Source: CAYNEL01 sp964396225 (lineage in GTDB: Bacteria; Patescibacteriota; Minisyncoccia; Moranbacterales; UBA1568). Taken from it: a DNA stretch of 6,587 nt. The notes below the pieces were generated by a model that saw nothing but the letters and a program-made list of their open reading frames with translations, made no database searches and was not told the DNA's origin. The translations under genes and the position numbers were made by a program. The stretch spans positions 1 through 6,587 of the forward strand of contig CAYNEL010000042.1 in the NCBI GenBank assembly GCA_964396225.1, in the 5' to 3' direction. Positions 1 through 5,334 of the stretch are shown one piece after another (position 1 is the first letter of the stretch; each line of letters starts with the position of its first letter).

Positions 1-701
1 AAAGACAGGAGGAGATCCGCGTCCGCGATCCCGAGGAAACCGAAACGGAAACCGTTGACCATGTAGAGGATGGGGTTCAGCTGGGACACCCACTGCCAGA
101 AGGGCGGAAGCATGGCGATCGAGTAGAAGACGCCGCCCAGGTAGGTGAGCGGGGTGAGGACGAAGTTGGGGATGATGGAGATGCCGTCAAAGCTCGTGGC
201 ATAGACGGCGTTGATGAGACCGACCAGGGAGAAAAGCACCGAGGTGAGGCCGGCGAAGACGAGCATCACGAGCGGATGTGCCACAGGCAGCTCGGTGAAG
301 AAGAGCGCCGTGCCGAGGACGAGCGAACCGGTGATGAGGCCACGCAGGACGCTCGCCGTGACGAAACCCGCGATGACCACCGGATACGGGGTGGGCGAGA
401 CCATGATTTCCTCGAGCGTCTTCTGGAATTTGGCGAAGTAGAAGGATGAGACGGCGTTCATGAAGGAATTCATGATGACTGACATCATCACGAGACCCGG
501 CACGATGAATTGGATATAGGTGAAGCCGCCGATGGGATCCACCTGCGAGCCGACGAACTTGCCGAAAATGACGAAGTACAGGGACATGGTGATGACCGGC
601 GGGAGGAGCGTCTGGCTCCACACCCGGAAGAAACGCACCACTTCCTTGCGGACGATGGTGTAAAAGCTGATCCACGGCGAATAGCGGTCTGGGGCTGGCA
701 T
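1..701 (-). CDS. yadH: ABC-2 type transporter permease, YadH-like (C-terminus beyond window)
   Basis: This is the membrane subunit of an ABC exporter and pairs with the ATPase encoded just upstream. The 233 residues present start MPAPDRYSPW, have a short cytosolic N-terminus, and then show hydrophobic stretches at about 32-50, 62-85, 105-130, 141-166 and 172-195. The family signature FQKTLEEIMVSP (about 92-103) and the later segment TPLTYLGGVFYSI are typical of the YadH/ABC-2 group. E. coli YadH is about 256 residues, so only some 25 residues should be missing past the left edge. The ATG at 701 lies 3 bp after the ATPase stop codon, so translation is probably coupled. No Shine-Dalgarno sequence is visible. 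The substrate is unknown; the family exports lipids, polysaccharides or drugs. The family call is confident from remembered sequence likeness, the substrate is not. Confidence 0.93.
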   Translation of the reverse strand, partial: MPAPDRYSPWISFYTIVRKEVVRFFRVWSQTLLPPVITMSLYFVIFGKFVGSQVDPIGGFTYIQFIVPGLVMMSVIMNSFMNAVSSFYFAKFQKTLEEIMVSPTPYPVVIAGFVTASVLRGLITGSLVLGTALFFTELPVAHPLVMLVFAGLTSVLFSLVGLINAVYATSFDGISIIPNFVLTPLTYLGGVFYSIAMLPPFWQWVSQLNPILYMVNGFRFGFLGIADADLLLS

Positions 702-704
702 AGG

Positions 705-1619
705 TCAGGGGCGGGCGGTTTTCTTGACGAAAAATTCCTCGAGGCGGTTGGTCTTGTTGCGGAGGCTCTTGACCTGGAGGTGGAGGCCGTGGAGGGCGAG
801 GATGGCCTGGTCGAGGGTGTGGCCGCCGGAGACCGTCATCTCCACCGAGCGTTCGCCCCGCTCGGCCTCGAAGGTCTGGAGTGTGGCGGTTTCGTCGGGC
901 GAGAGGTCGCGGTCAAGGTCGAAGACGAACGTCTCCCGCTCCATCCCCGCGAGCAGTTCCTTGATATTCCCCTGCTCGACGATCTCGCCCTGGTTGATGA
1001 TGGCCACATGGCGGCAGAGCTGTTCGGCCTCCTCGAGATAGTGCGTGGTGAGGATGATGGTGACGCCGCGCTGGTTGAGCTCGCGGAGGAAATCCCACAT
1101 CCCGCGCCGGAGCTCGATGTCCACGCCCGCCGTCGGCTCGTCCAGGATGAGGAGGCGCGGTTCGTGTACCAGGCCGCGGGCGATCATCAGGCGTCGCTTC
1201 ATGCCCCCCGAGAGGGCCCGGGCCTGTTCGTGGCGTTTCTCCCAGAGGCCGAGCGCCCGGAGGTATTTCTCGGCGGCCGGCTGGGCGCGGTCGCGCGGGA
1301 TGCCGTAGTAGCCGGCCTGGTTGAGCACGATGTCGATGACCTTCTCAAAGATGCCAAAGTTGAACTCCTGCGGCACCACTCCGATTCCGAGTTTGGCCCG
1401 GGCCGGATCCTCGTCGATATCCACACCTCCTACCCTGACCTGCCCGGAGGATTTGTTGGTCAATCCGGAGAGGATGCCGATAAGCGTGGACTTGCCGGCG
1501 CCGTTGGGACCGAGGAGCGCGAAGAAATCCCCTTCTTCGACGGAGAGGGTAACGCCTTTCAGAGCCTGGACACCGTTGGGATAGGTCTTTTTGAGATCGA
1601 TGACGGAAATAGCCGGCAT
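705..1619 (-). CDS. yadG: ABC transporter ATP-binding protein, YadG-like
   Basis: This is the cytosolic ATPase that powers the ABC-2 permease encoded next to it. All nucleotide-binding motifs of a working ATPase are present in its 304 residues: Walker A GPNGAGKST (37-45), Q-loop Q84 in VPQEFNFG, signature LSGGM (136-140), Walker B LLILDE (156-161) with D-loop AGVD (164-167), and switch histidine H193 in TTHYLEEAE. The C-terminal tail ends in LRNKTNRLEEFFVKK, a hallmark of the YadG group, and the length matches E. coli YadG (about 308). The start at 1619 places the usual beta strand (ISVIDLKKTYP) directly after Met, and no upstream in-frame start is needed. A terminator at 1671-1699 separates it from the dockerin gene, so it should have its own promoter in 1620-1670, but no convincing -35/-10 pair is visible there. 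It forms an operon with the permease gene. Confidence 0.96.
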   Translation of the reverse strand: MPAISVIDLKKTYPNGVQALKGVTLSVEEGDFFALLGPNGAGKSTLIGILSGLTNKSSGQVRVGGVDIDEDPARAKLGIGVVPQEFNFGIFEKVIDIVLNQAGYYGIPRDRAQPAAEKYLRALGLWEKRHEQARALSGGMKRRLMIARGLVHEPRLLILDEPTAGVDIELRRGMWDFLRELNQRGVTIILTTHYLEEAEQLCRHVAIINQGEIVEQGNIKELLAGMERETFVFDLDRDLSPDETATLQTFEAERGERSVEMTVSGGHTLDQAILALHGLHLQVKSLRNKTNRLEEFFVKKTARP

Positions 1620-1670
1620 AGCGGAAAAGTAAGACTCGATTCAGCGTATCAGAAACCGCCCGGAATGAAA

Positions 1671-1699
1671 ACAGTCCTGTCCCCCCGGAACAGGACTGT
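1671..1699 (-). terminator. Rho-independent terminator after the dockerin gene
   Basis: A perfect 10-bp inverted repeat (arms 1671-1680 and 1690-1699, ACAGTCCTGT) encloses a 9-nt loop. On the minus strand the hairpin is followed by TTTTCATT. It lies about 10 nt after the stop codon of the dockerin gene (1710), so it should end the cohesin-dockerin transcript and insulate the ABC exporter genes. The T-run is short, so efficiency may be moderate. Confidence 0.8.
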
Positions 1700-1709
1700 G
1701 GACCGGGTC

Positions 1710-2645
1710 TCAGCCGCCTATGGGAGGCGGAGGGGGCGGAGGGGGGATGGTCCCCGTCCCGCCAGTACAGCTCTGGCTCGTCACCGGCGAGCCGCCGGTG
1801 CAGCCGGAGGGAGTGCGAGTGAGGACCGTGCGGGTCTGGGTACCGTTCGAGCAAGTCCCCCAGCCGCTATAGGTGAAGCCGGTGCAGGTAGTCGAACCAG
1901 TGCCACCGGGCGTCGTACTCGGTGGCGGAGGAGTGGTCCCGCCAGTGCCCGAGCCGCCGGTCGCCCAGCGGCTCAGCATGATGCCGAGGTCCCGCATATT
2001 GACCTTGCCATCACCGTTCACATCGATGGCCGCAGTGGCCGTCCCGAGCCAGTTCTGGAAGAGGAGGGCGATGTCCGCGTTGCCGAAGGTACGGGTGGTC
2101 GTCCCTCCGCCGGTCGAGCCGCCGGGCGTAGTGGTCGGGGGCGGAGGAGTGGTGCCGCCGGTCGAGCCGGGCGTAGTAGTGGGAGCCGGAGGCGTGCCTG
2201 TCGTCGTACCTCCGGTCGTTCCTCCAGTACAGCTCTGGCTCGTCACCGGGGAGCCGCCGGTGCAGCCGGAGGGAGTGCGAGTGAGGACGGTCCGCGTCTG
2301 GGTGCCGTTGGTACAGGAGCTCCAGGCGGAGTAGGTGAAACCGGTGCAGGTGACCGTAGCGGTACAGCTCTGGCTCGTCACCGGGGAACCGCCGGTGCAA
2401 CCCGAGGGGGTGCGGGTGAGGACGGTCCGCGTCTGGGTGCCGTTGGTGCAGGTACTCCAGGCGGAGTAGGTGAAGGAAGTGCAGGTGGTAGCCGTACCTC
2501 CGGTACTGCCGCCGGTCGGAGGCGGGGGTGGAGGTGGCGGAGGGACGCCCCACGCCGTGATCGGCGCTCCCCACAGCGCTACCAACCCAGCCAGGACGAA
2601 GGCGGCTCGGGCGGACTGTCGGTTTCGGGAAAAAACATGGCGCAT
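1710..2645 (-). CDS. Secreted dockerin-like protein with three TSP1-like repeats
   Basis: This is a secreted 311-residue protein with no recognisable enzyme domain. Residues 1-33 form a signal peptide: a basic n-region, a hydrophobic core AAFVLAGLVALWG, and a likely cleavage after AWG. The mature chain opens with nine prolines (35-43). Two near-identical four-cysteine repeats follow (Cys 55/66/83/94 and 100/111/128/139), with the TSP1-like core YSAWSxC and QTRTV. A Thr/Pro/Gly linker (140-185) leads to a dockerin-like module (187-229) with one clear calcium loop DVNGDGKVNMRD (208-219). A second linker, a third repeat (Cys 254/265/282/293) and an octaproline tail ending IGG complete the protein. 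All 12 cysteines lie in the repeats, as expected for extracellular disulfides. The gene starts 11 bp after the cohesin gene, so the two are co-transcribed. The dockerin probably docks to that neighbour's cohesin (inferred). ATG 2645 is chosen because it directly precedes the signal peptide; the upstream AGG is distant and weak. Confidence 0.88.
   Translation of the reverse strand: MRHVFSRNRQSARAAFVLAGLVALWGAPITAWGVPPPPPPPPPTGGSTGGTATTCTSFTYSAWSTCTNGTQTRTVLTRTPSGCTGGSPVTSQSCTATVTCTGFTYSAWSSCTNGTQTRTVLTRTPSGCTGGSPVTSQSCTGGTTGGTTTGTPPAPTTTPGSTGGTTPPPPTTTPGGSTGGGTTTRTFGNADIALLFQNWLGTATAAIDVNGDGKVNMRDLGIMLSRWATGGSGTGGTTPPPPSTTPGGTGSTTCTGFTYSGWGTCSNGTQTRTVLTRTPSGCTGGSPVTSQSCTGGTGTIPPPPPPPPIGG
1767..1886 (-). 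repeat. TSP1-like repeat unit 3 of the dockerin protein
   Basis: This 120-bp unit encodes residues 254-293, with cysteines spaced 11-17-11 and the core GWGTC. At DNA level 1762-1826 matches 2224-2288 (unit 2) with a single mismatch over 65 bp, while the rest of the unit is clearly diverged. This half-identical pattern suggests recent exchange with unit 2. Confidence 0.85.
1959..2087 (-). other. Dockerin-like module coding region
   Basis: This stretch encodes residues 187-229 of the dockerin protein. The second half has a canonical dockerin calcium loop with D208, N210, D212, K214, N216 and D219, followed by the helix LGIMLSRW. The first half keeps a matching helix (NADIALLFQNW) but its calcium loop has degraded to a Thr/Gly stretch. 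It is therefore an asymmetric dockerin, or a dockerin-like single EF-hand. Confidence 0.8.
2229..2348 (-). repeat. TSP1-like repeat unit 2 of the dockerin protein
   Basis: This 120-bp unit encodes residues 100-139 with cysteines at 100, 111, 128 and 139. Its low-coordinate half is almost identical to unit 3 and its high-coordinate half (2281-2339) matches unit 1 (2416-2474) with three mismatches in 59 bp. The unit is thus a mosaic of its two neighbours. Confidence 0.85.
2364..2483 (-). repeat. TSP1-like repeat unit 1 of the dockerin protein
   Basis: This 120-bp unit encodes residues 55-94 with cysteines at 55, 66, 83 and 94 and the core FTYSAWSTC. Only five residues separate its last cysteine from the first cysteine of unit 2, so the two form a compact tandem. 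Confidence 0.85.
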
Positions 2646-2656
2646 ACGGCGGTTGG

Positions 2657-4600
2657 TTACCTGACCCAGATGAAGACGCGACGGCTGGCCTCGTTGCCCG
2701 CTTTGTCATAGACCCGGAAACGGAAGCTGTGGAGGCCGCGCGGCGTGTCGGACGGGATGACGAAGAACGAGCGTTTGGTGTTGCGGGTGCGGTTGTTGAA
2801 GATGTATTTGTAGTGGTCCACGGCGTCGTTGTCGTCGGTCAGCCACCAGACGATCTCGCCCCGTTTCTTGGAGAGGAGGCGCGGCAGATGGACGATCTCA
2901 GGATCCTCGAGGTCCACCCGCACCGTGTACGTAGCCGACTGGGCGACGACGTTGCCGGAGGCGTCCAGGTAGCGCACGGTATAGTCATAATCCTTGAGGT
3001 CCTTTTCACCTTTGACCTTGAAGGAGAGCTTCCACGTCCCGTCGGCTTTGACGGTGGTGTCCTCGATCACTTTGCCTTTCTCGAGCACCTCCACCTTGCC
3101 GCCGGCGATTTCCGGAGCCTGTCCCTTGAACTCGATGGTGCGCGAATCGCTCAAAATGGTGTTGGCCACGGCCAAGGCCACCTTGTCCCCGCCGACGCGG
3201 AGGACGCCGCCCTGGTTGACGAGGATGATCCCTCCCTGGGCCGGAACCGGAGTCCCGCCGGCGCCGCCATCGCCCTCCCCATAGGTGCAGGCTTCGGTGA
3301 GAAGTGGTGCCCCGCCTACACAAGCGGCCGGCACGGTCGAGAGGACCGTCCGTACTCGGCTGCTGTCCGGCTGGCAGGCGCTCCATGGGGAATACGTGAA
3401 GTCGGTGCAGGCCGTGCCGCTCCCACCCTGATCATAGGTGCAGCTCTGGGAAAGGGCGGGGTTGCCCCCGGCGCACCCGGCCGGCATGCTGCCGACGACC
3501 GTCCGGAGCTGGATGCCCGAAGGCTGGCAGGCGCTCCACGGGGAATAGGAGAATTGGGAACAGATGATACTGCCGCCGGTGCCGCCGTCAGTGCCAGTGC
3601 CGCCGCCGACGGGCGGAGGTGGGGGTGGAGGCACGGTCGGCCCTCCGCCGCTTCCGCCGGAGTCGCCGCCACCGGTGCCACCGCCGGTGTTGCCGCCGGT
3701 ATCACCTCCCGTCCCGCCGCCGATCGGAGGCGGGGGTGGGGGTGGAGGAACATTGGTGCCGCCGTCTCCCCCGCTCCCGCCGGTGCCGCCAGTGTCACCC
3801 GGCGTAGTGGTGGGCGGAGGCGGCGTGGTGCCGCCGGTGTCCGAGCCGGAACCCGGCGTGGTGGTGGGCGGAGGCGGCGTGGTGCCACCGGTACCCGATC
3901 CGCCCCCGCCGGTCGAACCGCCCGTACCGGAACCGCCGACAGCCACGCGCGCATTGGTGACCGCGTTTAGGATGTCCGTGCCCAGACCGTCATTGGCGAT
4001 GACGTCGGATTCGGTATATGCTCCCCCGGCATATTCGAGACGGATGTTGTCGGCGCTCGGACTGGCCTGCCGGAGAGCCCGGAACGTCAGTTCGACGAAC
4101 AGACCGCCCGTGGTCTGGACGCCGGGCGTGGGCTTGCCCATGACGATGTCAAAGACGCCGGCCGCCGTATCCTGGCGCACCAGCTGGCAGGGCTTGTTCT
4201 GGTACTGGCAGGCGTTGTTCGGGGTGAAGACCGAATCGGCGGTGCTGTAGCCCTGGAGCCGGAAGACGGCCGGATCGTAGAGCACCCGGGCGCGGGCGGC
4301 CACCACCGGATTATTGTTGGTATTGATGAGGACATCCACGGTGAACGTCCCGTCGACGGCCACGGACGCATCCGAGGCGCTGAGTGAAAGCTGGGCCCCT
4401 TCGGCGGCCTGGGTGAGGGTCTGGAGACGAAGGGTGGCGGCCCAGACGAAAGAGGAGGCGATGCCGGCCGCGAAGACGACAATGACAAGACTCTGGCGGG
4501 CCGAAAACCGGGTGTTCTTGGCGAACTGGTATGCCCGCGTCCAACGCGAAAGGCTCTCGTGGGTGAGGCGGTCGATGGGACGCGGTTCCGGAAAATCCAT
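2657..4600 (-). CDS. Membrane-anchored cohesin-domain protein with TSP1-like and Ig-like domains
   Basis: This is a 647-residue surface protein. Residues 1-35 are a charged, probably cytosolic segment. Residues 36-55 (SLVIVVFAAGIASSFVWAA) form a membrane anchor or, less likely, a cleaved signal. A cohesin-like domain follows (69-222), with SLSASDASVAVDGTFTVDV, ARVLYDPAVFRL and GLFVELTFRA, plus a possible disulfide C131-C138. A flexible linker (222-345) carries two GGTTPPPPTTTPG cassettes, an octaproline and a heptaproline. Two TSP1-like repeats come next (Cys 347/358/376/387 and 398/409/427/438; core YSPWSACQP). Two Ig-like domains close the protein (about 452-562 and 563-647), the last with the YDKAGNEASRRVFI edge strand. 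No catalytic domain is visible. It heads the operon with the dockerin gene and is the likely partner of that protein. The ATG at 4600 is chosen because the frame extends to 4897 only by running through the upstream terminator and into the RRM gene. No Shine-Dalgarno sequence is seen. Confidence 0.88.
   Translation of the reverse strand: MDFPEPRPIDRLTHESLSRWTRAYQFAKNTRFSARQSLVIVVFAAGIASSFVWAATLRLQTLTQAAEGAQLSLSASDASVAVDGTFTVDVLINTNNNPVVAARARVLYDPAVFRLQGYSTADSVFTPNNACQYQNKPCQLVRQDTAAGVFDIVMGKPTPGVQTTGGLFVELTFRALRQASPSADNIRLEYAGGAYTESDVIANDGLGTDILNAVTNARVAVGGSGTGGSTGGGGSGTGGTTPPPPTTTPGSGSDTGGTTPPPPTTTPGDTGGTGGSGGDGGTNVPPPPPPPPIGGGTGGDTGGNTGGGTGGGDSGGSGGGPTVPPPPPPPVGGGTGTDGGTGGSIICSQFSYSPWSACQPSGIQLRTVVGSMPAGCAGGNPALSQSCTYDQGGSGTACTDFTYSPWSACQPDSSRVRTVLSTVPAACVGGAPLLTEACTYGEGDGGAGGTPVPAQGGIILVNQGGVLRVGGDKVALAVANTILSDSRTIEFKGQAPEIAGGKVEVLEKGKVIEDTTVKADGTWKLSFKVKGEKDLKDYDYTVRYLDASGNVVAQSATYTVRVDLEDPEIVHLPRLLSKKRGEIVWWLTDDNDAVDHYKYIFNNRTRNTKRSFFVIPSDTPRGLHSFRFRVYDKAGNEASRRVFIWVR
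3287..3409 (-). repeat. TSP1-like repeat 2 of the cohesin protein
   Basis: This unit encodes residues 398-438, with cysteines spaced 11-18-11 and the core FTYSPWSACQP. It has one residue more between the second and third cysteines than the repeats in the dockerin protein, so the two genes carry distinct subfamilies of the same module. Confidence 0.8.
3440..3562 (-). repeat. TSP1-like repeat 1 of the cohesin protein
   Basis: This unit encodes residues 347-387 with cysteines at 347, 358, 376 and 387 and the core FSYSPWSACQP. It follows the Gly/Pro linker directly and is joined to the second repeat by a ten-residue Gly/Ser-containing spacer. Confidence 0.8.
3566..3937 (-). repeat. Low-complexity Gly/Pro/Thr linker region of the cohesin gene
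   Basis: This segment encodes residues 222-345, made almost only of Gly, Pro, Thr, Ser and Asp. It contains a 42-bp DNA repeat at 3797-3838 and 3851-3892 (two mismatches, 54-bp period) that encodes the GGTTPPPPTTTPG cassette. Related cassettes occur in the dockerin gene around 1909-1950 and 2125-2168. Such Thr/Pro linkers are typical between modules of scaffoldin-like proteins and are possible sites of O-glycosylation (inference). Confidence 0.85.
3935..4396 (-). other. Cohesin-like domain coding region
   Basis: This stretch encodes residues 69-222. The order of motifs fits the cohesin jelly-roll: an opening strand with a hydrophobic-Ser pattern, then TFTVDVLINTNNNPVVAARA, the conserved LYDPAVF, a GLFVELTF strand and a closing NARVAV strand just before the Gly linker. 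Domain borders are approximate. Confidence 0.8.
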
Positions 4601-4670
4601 AACGGAAGTTTGTTTTCGAAAAGCCACGACCGCACTGCTCCGGGCAGGCGGCCGGCCTTGGTTTATCTCC

Positions 4671-4676
4671 AGTATA
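4671..4676 (-). promoter_or_regulatory. Candidate -10 box for the cohesin-dockerin operon
   Basis: Reading the minus strand, TATACT lies 71 bp before the cohesin ATG. It is identical to the -10 box of the RRM promoter. A perfect TTGACA is present at 4706-4711 but the spacing of 29 bp is too long for one sigma70-type promoter, and only a weak T-rich hexamer stands at the normal distance. A start site near 4664 would give a leader of about 64 nt. Call is tentative. Confidence 0.4.
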
Positions 4677-4746
4677 CAACATTCCGCCCATGGGAAAACG
4701 AGGCCTGTCAAGCGGCTCGCGGAGGAAACGCGCGGCCGGAAAAACA

Positions 4747-4776
4747 AAAACCCGACCCCTTGCGGGGCCGGGTTTT
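4747..4776 (-). terminator. Rho-independent terminator after the RRM gene
   Basis: The arms 4747-4759 and 4764-4776 pair over 12 of 13 positions (one A/C mismatch) around a TTGC tetraloop. The GC-rich stem is flanked by A/T runs, and on the minus strand it continues into TTTTTGTTTTT. It starts 12 nt after the RRM stop codon. The A-run before and T-run after the stem also allow some plus-strand termination, but no plus-strand gene ends here. Confidence 0.92.
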
Positions 4777-4788
4777 CTACCGAACCGA

Positions 4789-5085
4789 TTACCAGTTGGA
4801 GTTGCCTCCACCCTGGAAATCGCGCCGGGGCCGATCCTCTTTGGGACGGGCCACGTTGACGGTGAGCTTGCGCCCGCCGAAATCCTGGCCGTGCCAACGA
4901 TCGATCGCCTTCTGGCCTTCCTCTTCGGAAGCCATCTCCACGAAACCGAAACCGCGGGAGCGGCCGGTCATGCGGTCGATGACGACGGAAGCGGAGACGA
5001 CGTTACCGCACTCGGCGAAAGCCGCGCGCAGTTCATCGTCGTTCGTCGAATACGGAAGACCGCCGACGTACAACTTCTGAGCCAT
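4789..5085 (-). CDS. Small single-RRM RNA-binding protein
   Basis: This is a 98-residue cytosolic RNA-binding protein made of one RNA recognition motif and a short basic/Gly tail. RNP2 is LYVGGL (5-10) in the first strand and RNP1 is RGFGFVEM (44-51), with the exposed aromatic residues Y6, F46 and F48 that stack on RNA bases. The fold finishes with GGRKLTVNVARP (70-81), and the tail PKEDRPRRDFQGGGNSNW resembles short cyanobacterial-type Rbp proteins, which are often linked to cold response; the role here is inferred. ATG 5085 is chosen because the RRM begins at once (MAQKLYVGG), as in most family members; the frame is open to 5235 but the extra residues look like untranslated leader. The gene is monocistronic, with its own promoter and terminator, and diverges from valS. 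Confidence 0.95.
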   Translation of the reverse strand: MAQKLYVGGLPYSTNDDELRAAFAECGNVVSASVVIDRMTGRSRGFGFVEMASEEEGQKAIDRWHGQDFGGRKLTVNVARPKEDRPRRDFQGGGNSNW

Positions 5086-5219
5086 AACGCAAATGGTCGT
5101 TACGATGTAACCGTGGAAGCCGACCTTCCATGCTTGACTTCCCTTCTGACTTGCGTAAGGGCTCAGAAATTGAGACCGTCTGCAACGATTCGAGACCACA
5201 GCACAGGAAAACTTGCCAC
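5086..5219 (-). promoter_or_regulatory. Long structured 5' leader of the RRM gene
   Basis: If transcription starts about 7 nt past the -10 box, the RRM mRNA has a leader of about 134 nt, long for a 98-residue gene. It holds two small hairpins next to the start codon: a 6-bp stem (5114-5119 with 5125-5130) and a 5-bp stem with a 3-nt loop (5099-5103 with 5107-5111). There is also a GAGACC direct repeat (5172-5177 and 5192-5197). No ribosome binding site is seen before the ATG. Leaders of cold-shock RNA-binding genes are often long and structured; regulation here is inferred. Confidence 0.5.
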
Positions 5220-5225
5220 GGGGAG

Positions 5226-5254
5226 AGTATAGCACGGACCGGCCGGAAAAGCAA
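5226..5254 (-). promoter_or_regulatory. Promoter of the RRM gene
   Basis: On the minus strand, -35 TTGCTT (5249-5254) and -10 TATACT (5226-5231) are 17 bp apart. The -10 is preceded by TGC, which gives an extended -10 motif. Quality is good for a sigma70-type promoter. Confidence 0.8.
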
Positions 5255-5264
5255 CCTTTTCCGG
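5243..5264. repeat. Inverted repeat in the RRM/valS divergent promoter region
   Basis: An 8-bp perfect inverted repeat, CCGGAAAA (5243-5250) and TTTTCCGG (5257-5264), has a 6-bp spacer and covers the -35 box of the RRM promoter. No T-tract follows on either strand, so it is more likely an operator-type site than a terminator. Its binding protein is unknown. Confidence 0.5.
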
Positions 5265-5277
5265 GCCGCGGCCGCGT

Positions 5278-5305
5278 TTGAAAAACCCCTGAAACATGCT
5301 ACTTT
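5278..5305 (+). promoter_or_regulatory. Promoter of valS
   Basis: TTGAAA (5278-5283) and TACTTT (5300-5305) are separated by 16 bp, with TGC before the -10 (extended -10, as in the divergent RRM promoter). The predicted start near 5312 leaves a leader of only about 23 nt with no Shine-Dalgarno sequence and no room for a T-box riboswitch. Confidence 0.65.
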
Positions 5306-5334
5306 GGGAGACATCCGGCCCTGTCCTGAACCCT

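Noticed and set aside
1762..2483. CRISPR-like array or mobile element repeats
   Set aside because: The repeats are in frame, 120 bp long, encode cysteine modules and are not separated by unique spacers of uniform length. No transposase or terminal inverted repeats are present.
510..2711. A 733-codon open frame on the plus strand opposite the ABC ATPase and dockerin genes
   Set aside because: It is antisense to two well-supported genes and its product is a low-complexity Arg/Gly/Ala-rich chain with no domain. Long antisense frames are expected in GC-rich coding DNA and over Gly/Pro linker repeats.
4676..4711. TTGACA (4706-4711) with TATACT (4671-4676) as a complete cohesin promoter
   Set aside because: The spacing is 29 bp, far from the 16-18 bp required, so the two boxes cannot serve the same sigma70-type promoter; only the -10 was kept as tentative.
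4601..4897. N-terminal extension of the cohesin protein by 99 residues
   Set aside because: The extension would read through the RRM terminator and overlap the RRM gene, and its residues look unlike a protein N-terminus. The ATG at 4600 gives a sound anchor segment.
5086..5235. N-terminal extension of the RRM protein by 50 residues
   Set aside because: The RRM fold starts directly after ATG 5085, as in family members. The extended start would lie at the very -10 box, upstream of the predicted transcript start.
5306..5334. T-box riboswitch upstream of valS
   Set aside because: The predicted valS leader is only about 23 nt, too short for a T-box, and no T-box core sequence is visible.
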